A stretch of 64,000 nt of DNA from Methanomethylovorans hollandica DSM 15978 (GCF_000328665.1 NC_019977.1:2162011-2226010), one strand, 5' to 3'. Counted from the stretch's first letter, positions 17,712-27,010 are shown. The notes: a model not told the origin generated them from the sequence alone. Made by a program: numbers and translations.

Positions 17712-18486
17712 CACCTCTGCTGGAAAAGGGAAGCTGTACATAATAGGCATAGGACCTGGTTCAGTGCCACAGATGACCATTGCTGCCAGAGATGTATTGA
17801 TGAACTCTGACTATATAGTCGGGAACGGCACATATCTTGACCAGATCACAGAGCTGATCGATAAACAGGAGATCATCCGCAGTGCTATGGGCAAGGAAGT
17901 GGACAGGGCTGTAAAGGCAGTACAATTGGCCAAGGACAAGATAGTATCCATGATCAGCGGAGGAGATGCCAATATTTATGGGATGGCAGGACTTGTTTTA
18001 GAAGTAGCGGAACACGAGGGTCTTGATGTAGATATAGAAGTGCTTCCGGGAGTTACGGCTATCACTGCCGCAGCAAGCGTGCTGGGTGCTCCCATAGTAA
18101 ATGATTTTGCAGTTATAAGTTTGAGCGACCTGCTCACACCTTGGGAAGTCATTGAAAAAAGACTGCATGCAGCAGCTTCTGCAGATTTTGTGATCTCACT
18201 CTACAATCCAAAAAGCCGGCAGCGCAAGTCTAATTTCTCACAGGCCATAGACATAATCAAAAAATATAAGAATGGTTCAGTACCTGTCGGCCTTGTAAAG
18301 AATGCATTAAGGACCGCAGATCAGGATTATGTTGTCACCACCCTGGATGAAGTTATGAACTACAACGACTGGGTAGATATGAGCACCACCATCCTGATAG
18401 CTAACAATGAGTCCAGGATCTGGAAGAGCAATAATAGAGAAAGAATCATTACTCCAAGGGGGTATCAGAGAAAGTATGACTACTAA
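17680..18486 (+). CDS. cbiH: Cobalt-precorrin-3B C17-methyltransferase
   Basis: A 268-residue tetrapyrrole methylase with the CbiH blocks LYIIGIGPGSVPQMTIAA, YIVGNGTYLDQI, SMISGGDANIYGMAGL and PGVTAITAAASVLGAP, and the end region VTTLDEV...DMSTTILIAN. It methylates C17 and contracts the ring. The first 14 residues are Ser/Gln-rich and overlap cbiG(C) by 32 bases. Confidence 0.92.
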   Translation: MEGSQSQSQNNTSAGKGKLYIIGIGPGSVPQMTIAARDVLMNSDYIVGNGTYLDQITELIDKQEIIRSAMGKEVDRAVKAVQLAKDKIVSMISGGDANIYGMAGLVLEVAEHEGLDVDIEVLPGVTAITAAASVLGAPIVNDFAVISLSDLLTPWEVIEKRLHAAASADFVISLYNPKSRQRKSNFSQAIDIIKKYKNGSVPVGLVKNALRTADQDYVVTTLDEVMNYNDWVDMSTTILIANNESRIWKSNNRERIITPRGYQRKYDY

Positions 18487-19201
18487 GAGCAAAGAAAAGT
18501 CCGGTTCAATGGCAATTGAAGAACTTGTTGAGTTTACTACAAAAATAGACCCTGCACTTATTGACATCTGTACTGACCTCGGCGCCCAGACCGATGAGGC
18601 CAAGGCCATTTACATGACAAGCCGCAATCTTGCTAAACAGATAGTGGGAGACAAAACAATAGAAGATAGAATCAGACAGCGCTGTATGGTTGCTGTAGGC
18701 GATATCTCCATGGCCTACCTCATGCACTTTAATAAAGATCCTATCCAGGCAGGCGTAGACGCTCTGAAAAAAGGTGCCCCAATATTTGTAGATATCAACA
18801 TGGTGAAATATGGGATCACAAAGATGGGACATAAGTCCGATGTCATCTGCGTGATGGACGAGGATAAGGACTCCGCCATCGCTAAAAAGTTTGGAATCAC
18901 AAGGACAGCAGCTGGTTTTCTTGCGTGCCGGGACAGGCTGGAAGGCTCTATAGTTGCCATAGGCAATGCCCCTTCAGCAGCACTTGCAGTGTGCCGTATG
19001 GTGGAACATGGTATAAGGCCCGCTCTTGTCATAGCAACCCCTGTAGGCTTTGTGAATGCTGCAGAGTCCAAGGAAGTCGTTAGGGATACAGACATACCTT
19101 CAATTACATGTGTCGGTACCAGGGGAGGAACTCCTATAGCTGTTGCATGTGTCAACGAACTTGTGGCGATAGCCAATGAAAAAGACGAATGCGAGGACTA
19201 G
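18476..19201 (+). CDS. cbiC: Cobalt-precorrin-8 methylmutase
   Basis: A 241-residue CbiC/CobH that moves the methyl group from C11 to C12 to give cobyrinate. The core GAPIFVDINMVKYGI, the NAPSAALAVCRM helix and the ATPVGFVNAAESKE and CVGTRGGTPIAVA motifs are all present. The ATG at 18476 lies inside the end of cbiH. An upstream in-frame ATG (18407) would add residues translated from cbiH sequence. It ends the cbi run. No cbiD, cbiE or cbiJ gene is in the window. Confidence 0.92.
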   Translation: MTTKSKEKSGSMAIEELVEFTTKIDPALIDICTDLGAQTDEAKAIYMTSRNLAKQIVGDKTIEDRIRQRCMVAVGDISMAYLMHFNKDPIQAGVDALKKGAPIFVDINMVKYGITKMGHKSDVICVMDEDKDSAIAKKFGITRTAAGFLACRDRLEGSIVAIGNAPSAALAVCRMVEHGIRPALVIATPVGFVNAAESKEVVRDTDIPSITCVGTRGGTPIAVACVNELVAIANEKDECED

Positions 19202-19234
19202 TTTTCCACGCATCCACTTTATTTATCTTGTTTT

Positions 19235-19891
19235 TTAGAACTGGAAAAGCGTAGTTATTTGACTGGTGTATGCCATCCATAACCCTGCAACAATCAGTAA
19301 AAAGCCTGCTATTTTTTTCATAAAAACATCATAGAGGGCTATGCTGCTCAATCTCTTGGAAGACACATTTGCAGAATATGCTATAATCAGCATGGGCACT
19401 GCAAAACCTATTGAATATATTAGCAGCAATGATGCTCCGTAGACCAGATTGCCCTGCACAGCCACCAGCAAAAGCACGCTTCCCAGTAAAGGACCAACGC
19501 ATGGAATCCAGATGATCCCCAGGGATGAACCGAGAAGAATACCTCCTAGAAAACCCTGTTTTTCAACATGTACCTTACCAGTGAATGATAATATCCTGTT
19601 GAGAAACTGGAGATCAAATAACATGACAATGCCAAAAAGAATAATCATAATGGAAGCTGCGAGATGCAAATAAGGTATATAGTCTAGCAGAAAAGCTCCA
19701 AAGGCAGATGTGAGAACACCCATTGCAGTAAAGGAAAGGGCTAATCCGATAACCACTGCAACAGGCCTGTATTTCCCTTCCTTTGTAGAAAAGGCCAATA
19801 TTGCAGGCAGTAATGGAAGTGTGCAGGGCGAAAGTACACTCACAATGCCAGCAAACAGCACAGCCAGAGGGTCAAGATCTGTAATGACCAT
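19235..19891 (-). CDS. ccdA: CcdA/DsbD-type transmembrane thiol-disulfide carrier
   Basis: A 218-residue protein with about six membrane helices. GIVSVLSPCTLPLLPAIL and GIIWIPCVGPLLGSVLL carry the paired redox cysteines of CcdA/DsbD. It passes electrons from cytosolic thioredoxin across the membrane. The thioredoxin-like lipoprotein gene ends 29 bases away on the same strand and is the likely outer partner. Exported c-type cytochromes such as the one at 59 kb need reduced cysteines, so a cytochrome c maturation role is plausible but inferred. Confidence 0.88.
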   Translation of the reverse strand: MVITDLDPLAVLFAGIVSVLSPCTLPLLPAILAFSTKEGKYRPVAVVIGLALSFTAMGVLTSAFGAFLLDYIPYLHLAASIMIILFGIVMLFDLQFLNRILSFTGKVHVEKQGFLGGILLGSSLGIIWIPCVGPLLGSVLLLVAVQGNLVYGASLLLIYSIGFAVPMLIIAYSANVSSKRLSSIALYDVFMKKIAGFLLIVAGLWMAYTSQITTLFQF

Positions 19892-19920
19892 ATATTCTTT
19901 TGCCTGTCCTTTTTTACTTT

Positions 19921-20391
19921 TTACTGATTGTTCCTTGATGCAATAGCCATATCCAAAGTTTTGAGAAGGGTTTCTTTGTCAGTTACCCCGATAAACCTGG
20001 CAATGTCCCTGTTCCTGGTAATATTACCATCAGAGGCCATATAGAGATACCCTTCCGAATCATTGTTCAATATAACGAACATGTCAGGAACAGAATAGAC
20101 ATTGAAGCCTCTAGCCACCTGAGGACTCTCCCGCGTATCAATATACATAATTGTTGCTTTCCCTGTATACTCCTGTGAGATCTCTTCAATTGTGGGTTTC
20201 ATGATCTTGCATGCAGGACACGAGGCAAAGCCCATAGATACAAATACAGGCCCTGAAACCAGAGCCTGGTCTATTTGCTGCATATCTTGAACATTCACTA
20301 CGGTGCCGTTCTCTGAAGAAGGATCTGCATCAAGACAACCGGAAGCGCCTATCAATAAGGCTACAATACAAAGGAAAAGATATTTTTTCAT
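19921..20391 (-). CDS. Thioredoxin-fold lipoprotein
   Basis: 156 residues. MKKYLFLCIVALLIGASGC is a lipoprotein-type signal with the lipobox GASGC, giving membrane anchoring outside the cell. A thioredoxin domain follows with active site SCPACK and the cis-proline region YSVPDMF. The ATG at 20391 is used, since an earlier start adds five residues before the signal. Upstream of ccdA on the same strand, it should receive electrons from CcdA and reduce extracytoplasmic disulfides. Confidence 0.85.
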   Translation of the reverse strand: MKKYLFLCIVALLIGASGCLDADPSSENGTVVNVQDMQQIDQALVSGPVFVSMGFASCPACKIMKPTIEEISQEYTGKATIMYIDTRESPQVARGFNVYSVPDMFVILNNDSEGYLYMASDGNITRNRDIARFIGVTDKETLLKTLDMAIASRNNQ

Positions 20392-20486
20392 AAACTCACC
20401 TGGCAACTACAGATCAGTATACTGTCTTGCCTGAATATAGGTTTTGTGCAGTTGATACACCGCGGTACAAAACCGTCTTGCATCCG

Positions 20487-21170
20487 TTATTGGAAATTGA
20501 GGACCTTCCATTTCAAAAGAATACCTTGCTCTATTTTCTCTGCTGAAATAAGTTCAAGAGGCAGAGTACTTGTATCCTTAAATCCTTCACCATCCACCAG
20601 AGTGGGCGCTACTTGACCTCCAATTATAACATTTCCCACAAAAGTGTATATCTCATCCACAAGCCCGCTTGAGAGCATGGCCCAGTTAAGTGTTGCTCCA
20701 CCCTCAACCATTAAACGATTGATACCCAGCAGATACAACTGCTCCATAGCATCAGGAAGATCGACTCGGCTTTCACCGGCGATGATGACCATGGCTTTCC
20801 TCCTCAATGCTTTTACATTTTCAGAAGGAGCGGATGAACTAACTACAACTATTCTCCGGCCTTCACCCTTTTTGAAAATATCAGCATCAATAGGGGTTCT
20901 TGCTTGACTATCAATTATAACGCGGACAGGATTTTCATCAAATCCTTTCTCCTTACGTTCAATTTTTCTTTGCACAGATTTCACTGTGAGACTTGGATCA
21001 TCCGCAAGTACAGTACCTATACCAACCATGATCGCATCCGATCCACAACGCAACCTGTCCACACGATCAAAATCTATAGCCCCTGAGATCCGCACCTGTT
21101 TTCTCTGCCATGTAGAGATCTTCCCATCAGCAGACATGGCAGAATTGATGAATATAAAAGGCCTATCCAT
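20487..21170 (-). CDS. 2,5-diamino-6-ribosylamino-pyrimidinone 5'-phosphate reductase (RibD C-domain type)
   Basis: A 227-residue member of the archaeal riboflavin reductase family (RibD_C/Rib7 fold, dihydrofolate-reductase-like). It starts MDRPFIFINSAMSADGKIST and has RLRCGSDAIMVGIGTVLADDPSL and the GGATLNWAMLSSGLVDE block. It reduces the ribosylamino-pyrimidine intermediate with NADPH in riboflavin/F420 precursor synthesis. The frame opens 16 codons earlier (21218), but that part is unlike the family. Confidence 0.88.
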   Translation of the reverse strand: MDRPFIFINSAMSADGKISTWQRKQVRISGAIDFDRVDRLRCGSDAIMVGIGTVLADDPSLTVKSVQRKIERKEKGFDENPVRVIIDSQARTPIDADIFKKGEGRRIVVVSSSAPSENVKALRRKAMVIIAGESRVDLPDAMEQLYLLGINRLMVEGGATLNWAMLSSGLVDEIYTFVGNVIIGGQVAPTLVDGEGFKDTSTLPLELISAEKIEQGILLKWKVLNFQ

Positions 21171-21224
21171 TCTGAGCCACCATTGGTGTAGTGACCGGAT
21201 GATAAAAGCATCCGGCAAAAAGGA

Positions 21225-22076
21225 TCAAAGATCGACAATTGACTTCAGTAGATCACGATCCCTTAATAGTCCGAGGAACTTCTGGTTTGCATTGACTATT
21301 GGGACCTGGTCGATACGGTTACGTTTCATCTTAAGTGCACATTCACTTACACCAGATATATATGAGGCTTTTACAAGGCTAGTGACCATAATATCCTTGG
21401 CAAACACGTTTGGAACCTTGATCCTTGAAACACTGTAGTAGATGCTCATGGTATCACGCATGGATTCCCATGTCCAATGATCATCATCCGCACCATTTGA
21501 CATGTTTGACATCTCTACTGAGTCTTCGATTATACTGGCACTGATAACATCCCGGTCCGAGATGATACCCACAAGCTCGAGTTCTGAGCTCAGGACGGGA
21601 ACTGCTTTCACGTTCGCAAGTTCCATGACCCTTGCAACAACGTTAAGAGGGCATTCACTCCATACAGGTACTGATTTATTACTGCTGTACTGACCTACAT
21701 GATCAGTGAGATTCAGATCTGCAAGAGCGCCAACAAGATCAGCGACCGTAAGTAACCCTTGCAGTTTCCCATCTTCGACTACAGGAAGCCTGCGAATATT
21801 ATGTTGCAGTATCAGCCTGGCAGCATCTGTGATATCCTTATCCGCGCTTATACTGACAGGATCCCTGGTCATAAGCAATGCAAGTTGTTCTTCTTCCGGG
21901 TTCTGTAATAGATTTGACCTGCTGACAATACCAACAAGCTTTCCATCCTTTAATACAGGGACCCCGGATACTTTTTTTGCCTTCAGTATCTCAAGGACTT
22001 CATCTCTTGAGCCTGGGAGTGTTGCACAAGCAACATCTTTTACCATTATGTCTGAAACTTTAATGTTTTTAGGCAT
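21225..22076 (-). CDS. Protein with four CBS domains
   Basis: 283 residues made almost wholly of CBS motifs at roughly residues 1-57, 62-118, 125-185 and 218-283, each with the pattern VPVLKDGKLVGIVSRSNLL or similar. Tandem CBS pairs bind adenine nucleotides or SAM and sense energy or metabolite state. No catalytic or DNA-binding domain is attached. Gene order next to a universal stress protein is common in archaea. Target unknown. Confidence 0.9.
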   Translation of the reverse strand: MPKNIKVSDIMVKDVACATLPGSRDEVLEILKAKKVSGVPVLKDGKLVGIVSRSNLLQNPEEEQLALLMTRDPVSISADKDITDAARLILQHNIRRLPVVEDGKLQGLLTVADLVGALADLNLTDHVGQYSSNKSVPVWSECPLNVVARVMELANVKAVPVLSSELELVGIISDRDVISASIIEDSVEMSNMSNGADDDHWTWESMRDTMSIYYSVSRIKVPNVFAKDIMVTSLVKASYISGVSECALKMKRNRIDQVPIVNANQKFLGLLRDRDLLKSIVDL

Positions 22077-22094
22077 GTGGATCCTCTTCCGTGA

Positions 22095-22550
22095 TCACTC
22101 TTTCTTGGAGGAGACACCCTTTACTACCAGGACAGGAACTGGGGAGTTGCGAGTCACTTTCTCTGCAACGCTTCCCAGAAGGAATCTGTCAAGACCACTC
22201 TTTCCAAGGGTGCCCATAACTATAACATCTATCCCGTTTTTCTGTGCGAAATCAATTATCTCATTGCTTGGATGACCTTCCAGTACAATTGTTTCTGCAT
22301 CCACACCTGCTTGCTTCGCCAGCTGTTCAACATTTTTTACAGCATTGTTTGCTTCTGTTTCCAGAAGTTCATACATCATTTCCCATCCTGCATCCATAGG
22401 AATAGAGGCAAAAGCAGCAGTGTCCACAACGTAGCCGACAAATATTTTACCCCCGGCTATTTTTGCCAGTTCTATGCTATACTCTATAGCTCTTCTGTTC
22501 TGTTCAGAGCCGTCTGTCGCAATGAATATTTTCTTAAACTCGGCTGTCAT
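22095..22550 (-). CDS. Universal stress protein, UspA family
   Basis: 151 residues. IFIATDGSEQNRRAIEYSIELA at the N-terminus and the ATP-binding motif G-2X-G-9X-G-S (MGTLGKSGL, then LLGSVAEKV) identify an ATP-binding type Usp. It ends 18 bases before the CBS gene and is probably co-transcribed with it. Specific role unknown. Confidence 0.92.
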   Translation of the reverse strand: MTAEFKKIFIATDGSEQNRRAIEYSIELAKIAGGKIFVGYVVDTAAFASIPMDAGWEMMYELLETEANNAVKNVEQLAKQAGVDAETIVLEGHPSNEIIDFAQKNGIDVIVMGTLGKSGLDRFLLGSVAEKVTRNSPVPVLVVKGVSSKKE

Positions 22551-22570
22551 TATCCAATCTCCACAACATA

Positions 22571-23674
22571 TTAATTGATAATTGTAAGGATATCATCGGG
22601 TCTTGCCCTGCGAACAATACCTCTTAGAGGATCGGCAATACCTGCAAGGTTGTCAGAGTTTCCATTCATGAGCATGATCTTTGGACTCAGACCTTTTGCA
22701 ATATATCCAGATTCATTGACATTCAGTATTGATGCACCGTTAAGCGTACACATCTTAAATACTTGTCTATCATCTACCCCGAATATTTTCACAAGTAGCT
22801 CCATCTCAGTGAACATATTGGGAGAATCAAGCATCACATTGTCAGTACCTACAGCTACATTGATACCAAGGTCTAGCATTTGCTCCACAGGTGGCATGCC
22901 TACGCCTGTAATGAAATTTGACCTTGGGCATACAACTATTGGTTTCTGCTGATCTGCAACTTGTCTGAGATCAGACATCTCTGCATGGGTCATATGTACT
23001 AGTACATCCGGTTCCAGGGAAAGTGCCGAACCAATATCGCTCCTGTCCCTCTCCCCGGAGTGAATGAAAAAGGGTTTCTTGCGCGAAGCTGCAACTTCCC
23101 TTAAAGTTTCCAGTACATTCCTGTCCAGATCTCTGGCACCACTTACACCCAAACCATGGGATTCCTGTAATAAGAGCTCAGCTTCATATTCAATGTCGGA
23201 CTTATCACCTTCTGTCTGACTTATTCGGCCAAGGATCATACCTTCTATATCTTTACCTTCAAGCGCTTCCTTTAAAGCAAGTGTACCTGGCACTCCACCT
23301 TCTCTGAAATCTGCAAAAGCAGATGTTCCTGTAATTATCATATCAGAAATGGTTCTTTTCATTGCTTCGATAAGTTCGGACTGCGGAGTGGCCATTAATA
23401 TACGATGTTTAAGGCCATCCGGAGGCTTGACAAGGGCATCCAGATCACGCTCTATCCGATTATCAACTGTCTTCCCAAGTACAGGATCTTTAAGTACAGA
23501 ATCACCTACGTGAGTATGCGAATTGACCAGGCACGGGGAAATAATTACCTCGCTTGTGGTATTTTCCTCTCCGATATCAGTTATGACACCGTCTCTCAGA
23601 CAGATATATCCTTTGATGATTTCTGGTTCCGGCCCCAGGATGATTTTCCCATAGATTACCTGTTCGCTGGACAT
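22571..23674 (-). CDS. Amidohydrolase, cytosine deaminase/chlorohydrolase-like
   Basis: A 367-residue metal-dependent hydrolase of the TrzF/SsnA/MtaD superfamily. Metal ligands are in CLVNSHTHVGDS, FFIHSGE, VHMTHAEMS and the aspartate in VAVGTDNVMLDSPN. It has the N- and C-terminal beta-sandwich parts, including ADPLRGIVRRARPDDI at the end. The substrate is not evident; deamination of a purine, pyrimidine or S-adenosylhomocysteine-like compound is possible. It heads a leftward run with usp and the CBS gene. Confidence 0.83.
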   Translation of the reverse strand: MSSEQVIYGKIILGPEPEIIKGYICLRDGVITDIGEENTTSEVIISPCLVNSHTHVGDSVLKDPVLGKTVDNRIERDLDALVKPPDGLKHRILMATPQSELIEAMKRTISDMIITGTSAFADFREGGVPGTLALKEALEGKDIEGMILGRISQTEGDKSDIEYEAELLLQESHGLGVSGARDLDRNVLETLREVAASRKKPFFIHSGERDRSDIGSALSLEPDVLVHMTHAEMSDLRQVADQQKPIVVCPRSNFITGVGMPPVEQMLDLGINVAVGTDNVMLDSPNMFTEMELLVKIFGVDDRQVFKMCTLNGASILNVNESGYIAKGLSPKIMLMNGNSDNLAGIADPLRGIVRRARPDDILTIIN

Positions 23675-23944
23675 TTGAAACTCGTTGCTGTGTAGTTAGT
23701 ATTAATATATCCACAAAAACTGTGCTATTAACCGGGTAAATAGGTATAATCCTTAATAAGATTATGTGTATTGAAATCCGCTTGCAACATCAAAAGATAG
23801 ATTTCTTGCGGATCGATGCGTAATGTTGATATAGATGCATTATAAACAATTGACTGCGCATTTATAGGTCCTTGCACAAGAATATGGCAGAGCCATTCAG
23901 TGAGTGTACAGTCAACCAAAATGCGCTACAAAAGATAATGCGAA
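23675..23944. other. Intergenic stretch without a convincing gene
   Basis: About 270 bases between the amidohydrolase start and a doubtful small ORF. It should hold the leftward promoter of the amidohydrolase gene. A 63-codon minus-strand frame here lacks an SD and looks non-coding. Confidence 0.4.
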
Positions 23945-24124
23945 ATGTGCCTGTCACGAGGGAAACTGGGAGGGACTGCGGACATTCCAGAGGATGAACT
24001 CCCGGAGTTAGTGCGTCAGGCCACAGCATTATCGGCGACAAGCTTGCATTCTCATCACTTCTATATACGATTTGGAGATTTCTACATCCATGCCTTTCAA
24101 AGATGCATTAAGAGAGGTCAGTGA
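23945..24124 (+). other. Doubtful 59-codon ORF, possible gene remnant
   Basis: ATG at 23945 opens 59 codons. The middle reads GGTADIPEDELPELVRQATAL, which looks like real acidic-helical protein sequence, while the ends do not. No SD precedes it, and the frame runs into the start of the DUF167 gene. It could be the tail of a decayed gene. I could not assign a family. Confidence 0.25.
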
Positions 24125-24407
24125 TGGAATAGTGATAGACCTTGAAGTCACTCCGGGTTCTAAACGTGCATGTGTCCCGAGTGGCTATAATCCCTGGAGA
24201 AAGCGCATTGAAGTAAAGCTTTCCCAAGCTGCACAGAAAGGAAAGGCTAATGAACAACTGATAGAACATGTGGCAGCTTTATTCGGCGTGGCCGGCTCCT
24301 CTGTCAGCATCATCAGCGGGGCTAAGAACAGCCAGAAATCCATCCTTGTAAAAAAGGTGGATATGGACCTTGCAGTAGCTGTTCTTGGCAGGAATATAAA
24401 AGAGTGA
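24090..24407 (+). CDS. DUF167 (UPF0235, YggU-like) protein
   Basis: A small alpha/beta protein. The family core is visible: IVIDLEVTPGSKRACV, IEVKLSQAAQKGKANEQLIEHVA, and the end SIISGAKNSQKSILV. Function in archaea is unknown. ATG at 24090 gives 105 residues. A TTG six codons earlier is possible. GGAG lies 12 bases before the ATG. Confidence 0.87.
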   Translation: MPFKDALREVSDGIVIDLEVTPGSKRACVPSGYNPWRKRIEVKLSQAAQKGKANEQLIEHVAALFGVAGSSVSIISGAKNSQKSILVKKVDMDLAVAVLGRNIKE

Positions 24408-24486
24408 CCTGCTCCTGTGAATACTTTCACCTAGCTTGGGACCGGTTAATATATGCTCCTTCCATAGTGCATATGAGGTGAAAAGC

Positions 24487-24612
24487 ATGGATATACTATT
24501 CGAAGGTTTGCTTGCACGGGCAAGGCATTATGAGCAGTTCGAACAATTCCAAAGGTCCGTACAAATGGTGGATTGTCGGGAAGCTGACACATGCCAAACC
24601 ACAGAAGCATGA
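24487..24612 (+). CDS. Small 41-residue protein, unknown
   Basis: Too short for ordinary gene calling but well supported. GAGGTGA sits five bases before the ATG, and a TATA-like TTAATATATG lies about 35 bases upstream. The peptide is acidic-aromatic in its first half (ARARHYEQFEQFQRS) and has two cysteines six residues apart near the end. No membrane segment is visible and no family was recognised. It precedes the Toprim gene on the same strand by 63 bases. Confidence 0.5.
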   Translation: MDILFEGLLARARHYEQFEQFQRSVQMVDCREADTCQTTEA

Positions 24613-24675
24613 AATAATTATGAAAATACTTATCAAGGCAGGAACTAATAATTAAACAAAAAAATATGTCTCCAT

Positions 24676-25176
24676 ATGTCTAAGAACTTTAATACCCATA
24701 GGATCTCAGGCCAGGATATAATCCTCAAGGCACCAATGTTCGTATATAGAAAACGTCTTGAGCTTATGGAAGAGTTGCTTGAGGAACTCCTTTGTTTTTC
24801 TAGTGAAGGGAACATGATCCTTGTAGAGGGAAAAAGAGACAGGGCATCACTTGAAAAGCTTGGTATAAAGGGAAAAATAGAACTTGTTACCTACTACCCC
24901 TTAACAGATATCTGCGAAAAAATTGCTGCTACTGGAAAAGAAGTAGTAATATTGACAGACTGGGACCGAAGAGGTGCCATTCTTGAAAAGAAGATAGCGG
25001 GGCACTTGGAGCATTATGGAGTTAAAATAAAGCATCAACTAAGGGAAAGAGTACTGTCGCTTGTACAAAAGGATATAAAGGATGTGGAAAGCCTGTATAC
25101 CCATATTCAAAGATTAAAACAAATAGCTGATCCTGGGTACAACTATAACAACACTGATGATAACGTTTTCATTTAG
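24676..25176 (+). CDS. Small Toprim-domain protein (archaeal RNase M5/primase-like family)
   Basis: 166 residues. The Toprim core has the catalytic glutamate in NMILVEGKRDRASL and the acidic motif in VVILTDWDRRGAIL, with a charged helix before and after. Such stand-alone Toprim proteins (UPF0292-like) are conserved in euryarchaea and are expected to bind or cut nucleic acid with Mg2+. The precise substrate is not known. Its stop overlaps the end of the convergent DUF356 gene. Confidence 0.83.
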   Translation: MSKNFNTHRISGQDIILKAPMFVYRKRLELMEELLEELLCFSSEGNMILVEGKRDRASLEKLGIKGKIELVTYYPLTDICEKIAATGKEVVILTDWDRRGAILEKKIAGHLEHYGVKIKHQLRERVLSLVQKDIKDVESLYTHIQRLKQIADPGYNYNNTDDNVFI

Positions 25177-25565
25177 CCATAAGCCGATTGAGTACTGTCC
25201 TGAGACACAAACTTACGTTCAAATTCAGGATATAGCTCGGCTTTATCCACTAATTCTTCGTAGACTTTATGCCGTGGGCTCACAATTACAATGTGAGCAG
25301 GCGGGTGGATCTTACGAAGTTTACTGATAGCTGCTCCCGCATTATTGTCGAGTTCCACCAGCGCTGCAGAGTTGCATTTGGATTTTAGAGGTACTCCGAC
25401 CACACTAACAAGCACATTATCAGCATACTGGGGTTCGATGCGCTTAGGCTTTGATAGAAAACGTAGATGACCATAGTGTTCGAGATCATGCAATGCTACA
25501 TTAACCTTATCGGCATTGTCTGCCCTTATGACAGCAAACGACTTAATGTCAATCCCTCTGGTCAA
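25173..25565 (-). CDS. DUF356 family protein of methanogens
   Basis: 130 residues with the DUF356 pattern: FAVIRADNADKVNVALHDLEHYG, then VVGVPLKSKCNSAALVELDNNA and the IHPPAHIVIVSPRH segment. The family is essentially confined to methanogens and has no assigned function. No signal or membrane segments. Convergent with the Toprim gene. Confidence 0.82.
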   Translation of the reverse strand: MTRGIDIKSFAVIRADNADKVNVALHDLEHYGHLRFLSKPKRIEPQYADNVLVSVVGVPLKSKCNSAALVELDNNAGAAISKLRKIHPPAHIVIVSPRHKVYEELVDKAELYPEFERKFVSQDSTQSAYG

Positions 25566-25690
25566 ACTACAATCCCCCTTTTTGATCTAAACATAGTTTA
25601 TGATTCACGATATAAGAGTTTTGTTATTTTAAATTTCAAATGCTCAACATTTAATAAATTCTGTTTAAATATATAGTTTTCCATGAGATT

Positions 25691-26506
25691 TTATTCCCCA
25701 AGTTCCCGGGACCTTTTTGCAGAAGCAATGACCGCATTCATAAAGGCAGCACGTACACCCCTTTCCTCAAGTTCCTTTATGCCCCTGATAGTGGTTCCTG
25801 CAGGAGAAGTAACCATATCCTTGAGCTCACCCGGATGAGCATGGAACTCAAGCGCCATCTTTGCTGCACCAAGCACCGTCTGAGCTGCCAGCACAAGCGC
25901 ACTATCCCGATCAAGACCTTCATATACTCCACCATCAGCCATAGCTTCGATAACAGGGAATATATATGCAGGTCCGCTTCCTGAAAGTCCTGTCACCGCA
26001 TCCATCAGTTTTTCCTGGACTATTATAGCACTGCCTACAGAACTGAAAATCTCAAGTGCAAGTTCGGCATCTTCCATGGAAGCGGCTGCTCCCGGACAGA
26101 CTGCAGAAGCAGCTGCTGAAACTGTTGCAGCGATGTTTGGCATCACACGTATGATCCTTGTTTCAGGAACAAGCTCTTTTGCTATCTCCTGCAGAGGAAC
26201 ACCTGCAGCTATCGATATCACAAGTTTCTCAGAAGTAACCTTGTCCCTTATCGATTTGAGCACACTCTTCAGGATCTGAGGTTTGACCGCAAGCAGGATT
26301 ACATCGGAATTCACAACAGTAAAATTATTATCATTAGACACATTTATACCGATATCGGTACGCATTTTTTCCAGTCCTGGATCATACACATCACTTGCAT
26401 ACACATTGGAAGGGGCTATAATCCCTGAATCGCATATTCCTTTTATGAGGGCAGAACCCATCTTCCCAGTCCCGATAATCCCCAGCTTCTTATCCTTAAG
26501 GCTCAT
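25691..26506 (-). CDS. proC: Pyrroline-5-carboxylate reductase
   Basis: 271 residues, the usual length. N-terminal Rossmann motif LGIIGTGKMGSALIKGI, then AVKPQILKSVLKSI, ISIAAGVPL, RVMPNIAA, and the C-terminal SGSGPAYIFPVIEAMADGGV and VTSPAGTTIRGI. It reduces pyrroline-5-carboxylate to proline with NADPH. The aMBF1 gene lies 21 bases upstream on the same strand. Confidence 0.95.
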   Translation of the reverse strand: MSLKDKKLGIIGTGKMGSALIKGICDSGIIAPSNVYASDVYDPGLEKMRTDIGINVSNDNNFTVVNSDVILLAVKPQILKSVLKSIRDKVTSEKLVISIAAGVPLQEIAKELVPETRIIRVMPNIAATVSAAASAVCPGAAASMEDAELALEIFSSVGSAIIVQEKLMDAVTGLSGSGPAYIFPVIEAMADGGVYEGLDRDSALVLAAQTVLGAAKMALEFHAHPGELKDMVTSPAGTTIRGIKELEERGVRAAFMNAVIASAKRSRELGE

Positions 26507-26527
26507 TGACTTACAACTCCTGTATAC

Positions 26528-27010
26528 TTACTTACGCTTGATATTGACTATATCTCCAAGGGTCGTTCCTCTATGGAGCTTATCACCTTTCCAGTCATCA
26601 TCACTAATCTTTTCAATTAGTTTGACCTCAAGGATACGTTCAAGCTTTTCCCTTACGCTGTCCTCAGGGACCAGCTCCCTGCGTTCAAATTTCCGGATGA
26701 GGGTTGCCTTTTCCTTTATTTGGGCAGCAAGTTGTTCAGGCGTCCAGCCACGCTTTTCCCTTGCTTCCCGAATAATCTGATCATAATTATCCATGATCTC
26801 TTCAGCAAGCTTTTCAAATCCAGTCCTCTGAGTTCTCCTAGGCCTGACAGATGTTGGTTGCACCGGAGAGACCTTTCTGGAGACGGGCACACGTTTGCTG
26901 GCAGGAGCACCATAGTGGGAGCATTTGGTACATACAGTCAGTTCACTACCATCGATAATGACCTTAAAAGGACTTTCACGAATATCTTCACCGCATATTT
27001 CGCATTGCAT
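26528..27010 (-). CDS. Archaeal multiprotein bridging factor aMBF1
   Basis: 160 residues: an N-terminal zinc ribbon (CEICGEDI and CTKCSHYG), a basic linker, and a Cro/C1-type helix-turn-helix (KRGWTPEQLAAQIKEKATLIRKFERRELVP). This is the aMBF1 architecture. In archaea it associates with ribosomes and may link to transcription. ATG at 27010 is chosen; a TTG lies two codons earlier. It is divergent from pan. Confidence 0.9.
   Translation of the reverse strand: MQCEICGEDIRESPFKVIIDGSELTVCTKCSHYGAPASKRVPVSRKVSPVQPTSVRPRRTQRTGFEKLAEEIMDNYDQIIREAREKRGWTPEQLAAQIKEKATLIRKFERRELVPEDSVREKLERILEVKLIEKISDDDWKGDKLHRGTTLGDIVNIKRK

Noticed and set aside
23728-23919. 63-codon minus-strand ORF
   Set aside because: No SD and protein-like pattern absent; most likely intergenic.
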